Shown here in pieces: positions 1-9,324 of a stretch of 64,000 bases of DNA. How positions within the stretch are numbered: the stretch's first letter is position 1; each line of letters opens with the position of its first letter. A model generated the notes under the pieces. It was not told the origin of the DNA, did no database searches, and saw only the letters and a list, made by a program, of their open reading frames with translations. Source of the stretch: Liolophura sinensis (lineage: Eukaryota; Mollusca; Polyplacophora; Chitonida; Chitonidae); NCBI RefSeq assembly GCF_032854445.1, contig NW_027017988.1, forward strand, positions 62,001 through 126,000, written 5' to 3'. The position numbers and the translations under genes are program-made.

Positions 1-54
1 AAGCCCATTGCAGGGCGATGGCGTGCTGACCCCCTCGATAACTGAGGCCCTCCT
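1..54 (-). mobile_element. SINE-3, 5' head only (cut by window edge)
   Basis: This is the 5' end of the SINE-3 element seen complete at 8884-9072. Only the first 54 or so bases of the element (read on the minus strand) fall in the window, with the start near GAGGGCCTCAG. The B box and the tail lie outside. Confidence 0.8.
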
Positions 55-306
55 CAAACAAAAATTAAATAAGTAAGTAAAATGTAAAACGTTGTGAGGC
101 CGATAGAAAATCATGTGTTTCTCTAACTGATTTCACTCCAATTTATTCTTTCATCCAGCGTGTTGACAGAGTCAGTGGAATTCGGATGTTTAAATGGTTT
201 CAAGCAACAAAGTATCATTACTTCAAGATATTAATATAACCTGAAGTCAGGCAGCTTCTAAACCTGGATCACCGTGTTTTCCTGAATCGTTGATTAAATC
301 AATTAA

Positions 307-426
307 CACCATACTGAATCTCTGTTGCACCGTAAACATCATCCTGAATCTCTGCTGCACAGTAAATACCATCCTGAAACTCTGCTACACAGTAAGCACC
401 ATCCTGAATCTCTGCTGCACAGTAAA
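307..426. repeat. 30-bp minisatellite, four copies (spacer 1)
   Basis: Four 30-bp units start at 307, 337, 367 and 397. They share the core ATCCTGAATCTCTGC and end in CAGTAAA or a close variant. Because 30 is a multiple of three, the stretch stays open in several frames and produces spurious 61-85 residue reading frames on both strands. Confidence 0.92.
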
Positions 427-754
427 CACCGTCAGGAATTTTACACTGACTGCGATCAGATAGCATTTTTCTGTATAGACATGTATGTCGCTGTGCAACT
501 GAGTGAGTGAGTGAGTGCTTGGGGTTTAACGTCGTACTCAACAATTTTTCAGTCATATGACGACGAAGGAATCATTAGGGTGCATGCACGTGTAATGTGC
601 CTCCTTGTTGCAGGACGGATTTTCACCGCTCTTTTATTTAGTGCTGCATCACTGAGACGACTTACCGAAGGCAAGTAAGCCGCCCCGCCCGAGCCATTAT
701 ACTGAAACGGGTCAACCAGTCGTTGCACTATCCCCTTCATGCTGAACGCCAAAC

Positions 755-774
755 GAGGAAGTTACAACTTCCTC
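755..774. repeat. Near-palindrome inside SINE-1 body
   Basis: Nine-base arms GAGGAAGTT and AACTTCCTC are separated by two bases and could form a tight stem in the SINE transcript. The feature is present in all six SINE-1 copies. Confidence 0.75.
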
Positions 775-811
775 TTTTAAAGTCTTAGGTGTGACTCGAC
801 CAAGGATTGAT

Positions 812-1082
812 TTTTTTTTTTTTTTTTTTTTGATTGGTGTTTTACGCCGTACTCAAGAATATTTCACTTATACGACGGCGGCCAGCATTATGGTGGGTGG
901 AAACCGGGCACAGCCCGGTGGAAACCCACGACCATCCGCAGGTTGCTGGCAGACCTTCCCACGTACGGCCGGAGAGGAAGCCAGCATGAGCTGGTCTTGA
1001 ACTCACAGCGACCGCATTGGTGAGAGGCTTCTGGGTCACTACGCTGCGCTAGCGTGCTAACCGACTGAGCCACGGAGGCCCC
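812..1082 (-). mobile_element. SINE-2, tRNA-derived with poly-A tail, nested in SINE-1 (spacer 1)
   Basis: On the minus strand the element runs from GGGGCCTCCGTGG (near 1082) to a run of about 20 A (812-831). The tRNA-like head has an A box TGGCTCAGTCGG (1061-1072) and a B box GTTCAAGAC (994-1002). A GC-rich hairpin lies at 904-918 (CCGGGC / GCCCGG, 3-base loop). A 13-bp target-site duplication, ACCAAGGATTGAT, is seen at 799-811 and 1083-1095. Spacers 3 to 6 have that 13-mer once with no insert, so the net gain is 284 bp. The insertion falls next to the SINE-1 B box and separates its promoter head from its body. The body is clearly related to SINE-3. Confidence 0.94.
994..1072 (-). promoter_or_regulatory. 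SINE-2 polymerase III split promoter (A and B boxes)
   Basis: The A box TGGCTCAGTCGG is at 1061-1072 and the B box GTTCAAGAC at 994-1002, both on the minus strand. The spacing is about 58 bases, longer than in a normal tRNA but acceptable for a SINE head. The same boxes occur in the second SINE-2 copy, 9,018 bp to the right. Confidence 0.72.
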
Positions 1083-1087
1083 ACCAA

Positions 1088-1096
1088 GGATTGATC
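1088..1096 (-). promoter_or_regulatory. SINE-1 polymerase III B box
   Basis: The minus strand reads GATCAATCC and fits GWTCRANNC. It overlaps the right-hand copy of the SINE-2 target-site duplication, so the box itself survived the insertion but now precedes SINE-2 and not the SINE-1 body. Equivalents lie at 10106-10114, 20492-20500, 29225-29233, 37958-37966 and 54880-54888. Confidence 0.72.
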
Positions 1097-1128
1097 CTGG
1101 ATCTACCGGTCCCGAAGCGGACGCTCTA

Positions 1129-1140
1129 CCAACTGTGCTA
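1129..1140 (-). promoter_or_regulatory. SINE-1 polymerase III A box
   Basis: The minus strand reads TAGCACAGTTGG, matching the A-box consensus TRGYNNARNNG. Together with the B box at 1088-1096 (GATCAATCC) it gives a correctly oriented split internal promoter. Equivalent A boxes lie at 10147-10158, 20533-20544, 29266-29277, 37999-38010 and 54921-54932. Whether any copy is transcribed cannot be judged from sequence. Confidence 0.75.
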
Positions 1141-3141
1141 TCCGGGCCGGTCTGTGCAACTGACGATCAGATAACATTTATCTGTAAAGACATGTATGTC
1201 TCTGCGCCATTTACTGTACCTATGTCTTTCACTTCAGGCAAACCTTAGTCCTCCCATACATAACCCCACCTGACAAGGCTCCTACTCAGGCTATTTTATT
1301 TCCTAGTGAAAGGAAGGCTTTAAGCATACATGTTTGTACATATAATATTAGTGGTGCGAGTTTTCAGTAATCCACAATTAACATATAACAGACCTATCAA
1401 AACCCTCACAGAATCCAAACGAAGTCCACCGTAAGCACTCTGGAAAAAACATATTAGGAGCTCAAGTACGTCTATATCGCATTTTTTATTTCATTTCTAA
1501 CATGATGAGATCACAGAGCTGTTACATTTATCTGTCAAAACCGTTAGTTTAATAAGGTACATATTTGTCCTGAAAGAAAGAGACAAAGTTATTGATCTCA
1601 TTAACGCACGTGTACCTGCCGACGAGCATCAGTTACCATTACTATTACAATGATTACAATGTTCATCTTGTAACTCACCATGCTGTTATTATGATTACAA
1701 TGTTCATCTTGTAACTGAACATGCTAATATAATGATAACAATGTTCATTTTGCAACTGAACATGCTTTTATACTGATTACAATGTTCATCTTGTAACTAC
1801 ATATGCTAAAATAATGATAACAATGTTCATCTTGTAATGAAATATGCTAATATAATGATTGCAATATTCATTTTGTAACTGAGCATGCTATTATATTGAT
1901 TACAATGATGATTTTGTTACAGTTGACGCTATTATAATGATTACAATGTTCACCTTGTAACTGAGCATGCTATTATAATGATTTAAATGTTCACCTTGTC
2001 ACTGAACGTGCTATTATAATAATTTTAATGTTCATTTTGTAACTGAACACGGTATTAGGTTATTATAATGTTCATCTTGTAACTGAGTATGCTTTTATAA
2101 TGATTGCAATGTTCATCTTGTAACTGAGCATGTTTTTATAATGATTACAATGTTCACCTTGTAACTGAACATGCTTTTATAATGATTACAATGTTCATCT
2201 TGTAATTGAACGTGCTAATATAATGAATACAATGTTTTTTTTTGTAACTGATGATGTTATTATAATGATTACAATATTCATCTTGTAAGTTAATATGCTA
2301 ATGTAATGATTACAATGTCCATTTTGCAACTGACAATGCTTTTATACTGATTACAATGTTCACCTTGTCACTGATGATGTTTTTATAATGATTACAATGT
2401 TCATCTTGTAACTACATATGCTATAATACTGATTACAATGTTCATCTTGTAATGAAATATGCTAATATAGTAACTGCAATATTAATTTTGTAACTGAGCA
2501 TGCTATTATATTGATTACAATGATGATTTTGTAACCGTTGACGCTATTATAATGATTACAATATTAATTTTGTAACTGAGCATGCTATTATACTGATTAC
2601 AATGTTCATCTTGTAACTGAACATGCTATTATAATGATTACAATGTTCATGTTGTAACTGAACATGCTATTATACTGATAACAATGTTCATCTTGTAACT
2701 GGGCATACTAGTATAATGATTACAATGTTCATTTTGTAACTGAGCATGCTATTATACTGATTACAATTTTTATCTTTTAATTGAGCATGCTATTATAATA
2801 ATTACATTGCTCATCTTGTATTTGAGCAAGCTATTATAATTATTACAATGTTCATCTTGTAATTGAGCATACTAGTATAATGATTACAATGTTAATTTTG
2901 TAACTGAGCATGCTATTTTACTGATTACAATGTTCATCTTGTAATTTATCATGCTATTATAATGATTACAATGTTCATGTTGTAACTGAACATGCTATTA
3001 TACTGATAACAATGTTCATCTTGTAACTGAACATAACATTACAATAATTACAATGTTCATTTTGTAACTGAATATGCTATTATATTGATTACAATGTTCA
3101 TCTTGTAACTGAACATCCTAATATAATGATTACAATGTTCA

Positions 3142-3194
3142 TCTGGTAACTGAGTGAGTGCTTGGGTTTTAACGTCGTTCTCTCTGGTAACTGA
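3142..3194 (-). mobile_element. 29-bp SINE-1-type tail fragment with 12-bp TSD (array 1, first)
   Basis: The 29 bp at 3154-3182 match the 3' end of SINE-1 (read on the minus strand: ACGTTAAAACCC, then GCACTCAC). They are flanked by the 12-bp direct repeat TCTGGTAACTGA at 3142-3153 and 3183-3194, and the flanks are ordinary satellite sequence. This is what an extremely 5'-truncated retroposition into the satellite would leave. Insert plus one duplication equals 41 bp, so the satellite phase is unchanged. Confidence 0.85.
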
Positions 3195-4477
3195 ACATGT
3201 TATTATAATGATTACAATGTTCATCTTGTAACTGAGCATACTAGTATAATGATTACATTGTTAATTTTGTAACTGAGCATGCTATTATACTGATTACAAT
3301 GTTCATCTTGTAATTGAGCATGCTATTATAATGAATACAATGTTTATGTTGTTACTGAACATGCTATTATACTGATAACAATGTTCATCTTGTAACTAAG
3401 CATGATATTATAATAATTACAATGTTCATTTAGTAAGTGAACATGCTATTATAATAATTACAATGTTCATCTTGTAACTGAACGTCCTAATATGATGATT
3501 ACAATGATCATCTTGTAAGTAAACATGTTATTATAATGATTACAATGTTCACCTTGTAAATGAACATGCCATTACAATAACTAAAATATTTATCTTGTAA
3601 CTGAACATGCTATTATATCAATTACAATCCTCACGTTTCAACTAAACGTGCTAATATAATGATTACAATGTTTATCTTGTAACTGAAGATGCTATTATAA
3701 TAATTACAATTGGTGTCTTGTAACTGAACATGCTATTATAGTACTTACAAAAATCACCTTGTAACTGAACATGCTATTATAATGATTACAATGTTCACCA
3801 TGTCACTGAAAGTGATATTATAATAGTTTTAATGTTCATTTTGTAACTGAACACGGTATTAGGTTATTGCAATGTTCATCCTGTAACCGAATATGCTATT
3901 ATAATGATTACAATGTTCATCTTGTAACTGAGCATGCTATTACAATGATTACAATGTTCATCTTGTAACTGACCATGCTGTTATTATGATTACAATGTTT
4001 ATCTTGTAACTGAACAGGCTAATATAATGATTACAATGTTCATTTTGCAACTGAACATGCTTTTTTACTGATTACAATGTTCATCTTGTAACTACATATG
4101 CTATAATAATGATTACAATGTTCATCTTGTAATGAAATATGCTAATATAATGATTGCAATATTCATTTTGTAACTGAGCATGATATTATATTAATTACAA
4201 TAATGATTTTTCAACCGTTGACGCTATTATAATGATTACAATGTTCACCTTGTAACTGAGCATGCTATTATAAAAATTTTAATGTTCATTTTGTAACTGA
4301 ACACGGTATTAGGATGTTATAATGTTCATCTTGTAACTGAATATGCTATTATAATGATTGCAATGTTCATCTTGGCACTGAACATTCTATTATAATGATT
4401 TCAATGTTCATTTTGTAACTGAACACGCTATTAAATTATTACAATGTTCATCCTGTAACTGAACATGCTATTATAAT

Positions 4478-4497
4478 GATTACAATGTTTTTATAAT
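4478..4497. repeat. 20-bp truncated satellite unit, shared by arrays 1-4
   Basis: The distance between successive GATTAC motifs is 20 bp here instead of 41, because the middle of one unit is missing. The same remnant occurs at 13496-13515, 23881-23900 and 32614-32633. The corresponding place in array 5 (near 41280) has a full unit. It is a useful marker that arrays 1 to 4 share a common ancestor. Confidence 0.85.
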
Positions 4498-4793
4498 GAT
4501 TACAATGTTCATCTTGTAATTGAACATGCAATTATAAGAATTACAATCTTCACTTTGTAACTGAACATGCTATTACAATGATTACAATGTTCATCTTGTA
4601 ACTGAACATGCTATTATGTCGATTACAATATTCATCTTGCAACTGAGCATGATATTATAATGATTACAATGATCATCTTGTAATTGAACGTGCTAAAATA
4701 ATAAATACAATGTTCATTATGTAACTGATGATGTTATTATAATGATTACAATATTCATCTTCTGACTGAATATGCTAATGTAATGATTACAAT

Positions 4794-4998
4794 GTCCATT
4801 TTGCAACTGAGCATGCTTTTATACTGATTACAATGTCCACCTTGTAACTGAACATGCTATTATAATGATTACAATGTTCATCTTGTAATTGAACGTGCTA
4901 ATATAATGAATACAATGTTCATTTTGTAACTGATGATGTTATTATAATGATTAAAATATTCATCTTGTAACTGAATATGCTAATGTAATGATTATAAT
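4794..4998. repeat. 205-bp higher-order cycle of five satellite monomers (example)
   Basis: The variant starting GTCCATTTTG occurs at 4794 and again at 4999, exactly 5 x 41 bp apart. Between them comes an ordered set of variants: one with GTCCACCTTG, one with TAATTGAACGTG, one with GAATACAATG and CTGATGATG, and one with CAATATTCATC or similar and CTGAATATG. The same order recurs many times in all six arrays. Sometimes two extra monomers with CATGTTTTTATAAT and CATGCTTTTATAAT are added, giving a 7-mer. Confidence 0.85.
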
Positions 4999-6314
4999 GT
5001 CCATTTTACAACTGAGCATGCTTTTATACTGATTACAATGTCCACCTTGTAACTGAACATGCTATTATAATGATTTCAATGTTTATCTTGTAACTGAGCA
5101 TGTTTTTATAATGATTACAATGTTCACCTTGCAACTGATGATGTTTTTATAATGATTACAATGTTCATCTTGTAACTGAGCATGCTATTGTAATGATTAC
5201 AATGTTCACCTTGTAACTCACCACATTATTATAATGATTACAATGTTCATCTTGTAACTAAAAATGCTATTGTAATGATTACAATGTCCATTTTGCAACT
5301 GAGCATGCTAATATTCTAATTACAATGTTCACCTTGCAACTGATGATGTTTTTATAATCAATACAATGTTCACTTTGTAACTGAACATGCTATTACAATG
5401 ATTACAATGTTCATCTTGTAACTGAACATGCTATTATGTCGATTACAATCTTCATCTTGCAACTGAGCATGATATTATAATAATTACAATGTTCATCTTG
5501 TAATTGAACGTGCTAATATAATGAATACAATGTTCATTTTATAACTGATGATGTTATTATAATGTTACAATATTCATCTTGTAACTAAATATGCTAATGT
5601 AATGATTACAATGTCCATTTTGCAACTGAGCATGCTTTTATACTGATTAAAATGTCCACCTTGTAACTGAACATACTATTATAATGATTTAAATGTTCAT
5701 CTTGTAACTGAGCATGTTTTTATAATGATTACAATGTTCATCTTGTAACTGAACATGCTTTTATAATGATTACAATGTTCATCTTGTAATTGAACGTGCT
5801 AATATAATGAATACAATGTTTTTTTTGTAACTGATGATGTTATTATAATGATTACAATATTCATCTTGTAAGTTAATATGCTAATGTAATGATTACAATG
5901 TCCATTTTGCAACTGACAATGCTTTTATACTGATTACAATGTTCACCTTGTCACTGATGATGTTTTTATAATGATTACAATGTTCATCTTGTAACTACAT
6001 ATGCTATAATACTGATTACAATGTTCATTTTGTAATGAAATATGCTAATATAGTAACTGCAATATTAATTTTGTAACTGAGCATGCTATTATATTGATTA
6101 CAATGATGATTTTGTAACCGTTGACGCTATTATAATGATTACAATATTAATTTTGTAACTGAGCATGCTATTATACTGATTACAATGTTCATCTTGTAAC
6201 TGAACATGCTATTATAATGATTACAATGTTCATGTTGTAACTGAACATGCTATTATACTGATAACAATGTTCATCTTGTAACTGGGCATACTAGTATAAT
6301 GATTACAATGTTCA

Positions 6315-6367
6315 TCTGGTAACTGAGTGAGTGCTTGGGTTTTAACGTCGTTCTCTCTGGTAACTGA
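6315..6367 (-). mobile_element. SINE tail fragment with TSD (array 1, second)
   Basis: Same 29-bp fragment and same 12-bp duplication as at 3142, 3,173 bp further on. It is interpreted as a copy made by block duplication within the array and not as a second insertion. Confidence 0.83.
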
Positions 6368-8883
6368 ACATGTTATTATAATGATTACAATGTTCATCTT
6401 GTAACTGAGCATACTAGTATAATGATTACATTGTTATTTTTGTAACTGAGCATGCTATTATACTGATTACAATGTTCATCTTGTAATTGAGCATGCTATT
6501 ATAATGATTACAATGTTTATGTTGTTACTGAACATGCTATTATACTGATAACAATGTTCTTCTTGTAACTAAGCATGATATTATAATAATTACAATGTTC
6601 ATTTAGTAAGTGAACATGCTATTATAATAATTACAATGTTCATCTTGTAACTGAACGTCCTAATATGATGATTACAATGATCATCTTGTAAGTAAATATG
6701 TTATTATAATGATTACAATGTTCACCTTGTAAATGAACATGCCATTACAATAACTAAAATATTTATCTTGTAACTGAACATGCTATTATATCAATTACAA
6801 TCCTCACGTTTCAACTAAACGTGCTAATATAATGATTACAATGTTTATCTTGTAACTGAAGATGCTATTATAATAATTACAAAGGGTGTCTTGTAACTGA
6901 ACGTGCTATTATAGTAATTACAATAATCACCTTGTAACTGAACATGCTATTATAATGATTACAATGTTCACCATGTCACTGAAAGTGATATTATAATAGT
7001 TTTAATGTTCATTTTGTAACTGAACACGGTATTAGGTTATTGCAATGGTCATCCTGTAACCGAATATGCTATTATAATGATTACAATGTTCATCTTGTAA
7101 CTGAGCATGCTATCACAATGATTACAGTGTTCATCTTGTAACTGACCATGCTGTTATTATGATTACAATGTTCATCTTGTAACTGAACATGCAATTATAA
7201 GGATTACAATGTTCACTTTGTAACTGAACATGCTATTACAATGATTGCAATGTTTACTTCGTAACTGAACATGCTATTATAACTATTACAATGTTCATCT
7301 TGTAACTGGGCATGTTTTTATAATGATTACAATGTTTATCTTGTAACTGAGCACGCTTTTGTAATGATTACAATGTTCACCTTGTAACTGAGCACATTAT
7401 TATAATGATTACAATGTTCATCTTGTAATTGAACGTGCTAATATAATGAATACAATGTTCATTTTGTAACTGATGATGTTATTTTAATGATTACAATATT
7501 CATCTTGTAACTGAATATGCTAATGTAATGATTACAATGTCCATTTTGCAACTGAGCATGCTTTTATACTGATTACAATGTCCACCTTGTAACTGAACAT
7601 GCTATTATAATGATTACAATGTTCATCTTGTAACTGAGCATGCTTTTATACTGATTACAATGTTCACCTTTTAACTGAACATGCTATTTTAATGATGACA
7701 ATGTTCATTTTGTAACTGAACATGCTATTATGTCGATTACAATCTTCATCTTGTAACTGAAAATGATATTATAATGATTACAATGTTTATCTTGCAACTG
7801 AGCATGCTATTATAATGATTACAATGTTCACTTCGTAACTGAACATGCTATTATAACTATTACAATGTTCATCTTGTAATTGGACATGTTTTTATAATGA
7901 TTACAATGTTCACCTTGTAACTGAACATGCTATTATAATGATTACAATGTTCATCTTGTAACTGAACATGCTATTATGATTACAATTTTCATCTTGTAAC
8001 TGAGCTTTCTATTATAATGATTACAATGTTTACCTTGTAACTGAGCGTGCTCATATAATGATTACAATGTTCACCTTGTAACTGAGCATGCTAATATAAT
8101 GATTACAATGTTTATCTTGTAACTGAGCATGCTATTATAAAACACGAGTCTCTTTAACTGGATTTAGTCTATTTCAGCTGAAGGGAAAAATGAAAGATTT
8201 AGTCTGGATAATGTGTGGGGATAAGATGAGCATTTTAGCGTGTATTAGGTCCAAACTGCATCTTTGTACCGTTGATCGTTGAGAAGAAATAGAAGGCATT
8301 TCTCAATATTGGCACTTAAAAGATGGTGCCAGCTAGGAAATCAGCTCTAACCCCAGTGTTCCATGTGGGATTACAGATTTTCTTTCATACTTGCATTACA
8401 ATGTGACGTCAAACCCAATCATCCAGTCATTCGGTGATTACTGTTACACAACAATTGAATCAAACCTTTCAGGTGTCATTTCAAGAGATCTAAAACGCTA
8501 TCTAGTTAGCAACAAAGGCTTCAAAGGCTTAATTTGTGCTCTTGTGTACACAGTGCTTATTAGTACACGGACCCTGTCTGTGGAATTTTGTGTATATGTC
8601 GTCATACACTCAGTTATACTGTGGACTTTCCCTCTTGTAAACATTGCCTCTGTGCATTTTTCAGCATTGTGTAAGTACTTTAGTATTTGTATAGATATTG
8701 CTATCATTTCTTGTTAAACTTAAGTATTTTAGCTCTTAAAAGTCTTATTATCTGTTCCTGTTAAATGTAATAAATTGTTAAAAAAAAAATCTGCTGGTTT
8801 TGGTTACTTTTGTGCGCGGCTAAACTGTCGTGTATTTCGAACAAGCCATCTCTTTATAATACAGATAGTTTTGGGTCGTAACA

Positions 8884-9072
8884 TTATTTATTTATTTATT
8901 TGGTGTACTGGGGGAAACCCACGACTACCCGCAGGTTGCCAGAAGACCTCCTCATGGACGGCAAAAAGAGGAAGCCAGCCTGAGCTGGACTTGAACTCAC
9001 AGCGACCGCATCGGTTGGAAGCCCATTGCAGGGCGATGGCGTGCTGACCCCCTCGATAACTGAGGCCCTCCT
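8884..9072 (-). mobile_element. SINE-3, tRNA-derived with AAAT tail (spacer 2)
   Basis: On the minus strand it runs from a head near GAGGGCCTCAG to an AAAT repeat tail (8884-8900). A B box GTTCAAGTC (8988-8996) is clear. The A-box region is degenerate. The middle shares CTGTGAGTTCAAG, GGCTTCCTC, CAACCTGCGG and TCGTGGGTTTCC with SINE-2. It lacks the stretch that in SINE-2 lies between TGGGTTTCCACC and the tail, so it is an internally shortened relative of the same family. I could not find a convincing target-site duplication. Confidence 0.84.
8988..8996 (-). promoter_or_regulatory. SINE-3 polymerase III B box
   Basis: The minus strand reads GTTCAAGTC, fitting GWTCRANNC. The matching A box is degraded, so promoter activity is doubtful. 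Confidence 0.6.
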
Positions 9073-9324
9073 CAAACAAAAATTAAATAAGTAAGTAAAA
9101 TGTAAAACGTTGTGAGGCCGATAGAAAATCATGTGTTTCTCTAACTGATTTCACTCCAATTTATTCTTTCATCCAGCGTGTTGACAGAGTCAGTGGAATT
9201 CGGATGTTTAAATGGTTTCAAGCAACAAAGTATCATTACTTCAAGATATTAATATAACCTGAAGTCAGGCAGCTTCTAAACCTGGATCACCGTGTTTTCC
9301 TGAATCGTTGATTAAATCAATTAA

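Larger units (their letters stand above)
503..1151 (-). mobile_element. SINE-1, tRNA-derived, interrupted by SINE-2 (spacer 1)
   Basis: Read on the minus strand, the element starts near 1151 with a tRNA-like head. The A box TAGCACAGTTGG (1129-1140) and B box GATCAATCC (1088-1096) both fit the RNA polymerase III internal promoter consensus. The body contains a near-palindrome at 755-774 (arms GAGGAAGTT / AACTTCCTC). The 3' end runs GACGTTAAACCCC, then an ACTC-type repeat tail. A 12-bp target-site duplication, CTGTGCAACTGA, flanks it at 491-502 and 1152-1163. Without the nested SINE-2 the element is 365 bp. SINEs have no coding capacity and depend on a partner LINE for mobility. I recall this tail type as widespread in molluscs, but the family name is not established here. 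Confidence 0.9.
453..1207. repeat. 50-bp tandem duplication split by SINE-1
   Basis: The 44-bp stretches 453-496 and 1164-1207 match at 39 of 44 positions and both start with CGATCAGATA. With SINE-1 and one target-site copy removed, they lie head to tail with a 50-bp period. SINE-1 therefore landed at the junction of an existing short tandem duplication. The same arrangement occurs in all six spacers. Confidence 0.85.
1..1640. other. Spacer 1 (left-truncated by window edge)
   Basis: This is the right-hand two thirds of a spacer. Position 1 corresponds to 9019 in spacer 2, and I saw no difference between the two over this stretch. It holds the head end of SINE-3, about 250 bp of unrecognised sequence (55-306), a 30-bp minisatellite, SINE-1 with SINE-2 nested in it, and about 430 bp without recognisable features (1208-1640). 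The spacer ends at AGTTACCATT, where the satellite begins abruptly. Confidence 0.93.
1641..8140. repeat. 41-bp satellite array 1
   Basis: About 158 degenerate units with a 41-bp period, measured directly (for example GATTAC at 3906 and again at 3947). The usual unit contains GATTACAATGTTC, then CTTGTAACTG, then CATGCTATTATAAT. The consensus has 11 G or C in 41. Many named variants recur in fixed order. Some units are short, for example a 20-bp remnant at 4478-4497. The array starts abruptly after TTACCATT and stops abruptly at ATTATAA before AACACGAG. Since 41 is not a multiple of three, no long reading frame can persist. Embedded SINE-tail insertions lie at 3142-3194 and 6315-6367. Confidence 0.97.

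Noticed and set aside
299-556. Open stretches of 61-85 codons over the minisatellite, both strands
   Set aside because: They are a by-product of a 30-bp tandem repeat (a multiple of three). In spacer 3 two repeat units are missing and the plus-strand stretch is no longer present at comparable length.
1085-1151. True tRNA gene
   Set aside because: A and B boxes are present, but the sequence continues directly into a SINE body and is flanked by a target-site duplication. It is a SINE head and not a functional tRNA gene.
3057-3239. 60-66 codon open stretches in the satellite (minus strand), seen in every array
   Set aside because: The 41-bp unit is out of phase with codons, so these are chance open windows over three reading registers. 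They recur because the SINE-tail block recurs.
1641-8140. CRISPR array
   Set aside because: The repeats are contiguous and degenerate with no unique spacers, there are no cas genes, and the SINEs show that the host is a eukaryote.
8391-8717. 108-codon open stretch on the plus strand, repeated in spacers 4, 5 and 6
   Set aside because: An 8-bp deletion in spacer 3 shifts the frame, the surrounding DNA has no gene features, and I recognise no domain. The copies are recent duplicates, so conservation is not evidence of coding.
8775-9047. 90-120 codon open stretches crossing SINE-3
   Set aside because: They start in an A-rich run and read through an antisense SINE. Their start and length change between spacers 2, 5 and 6.
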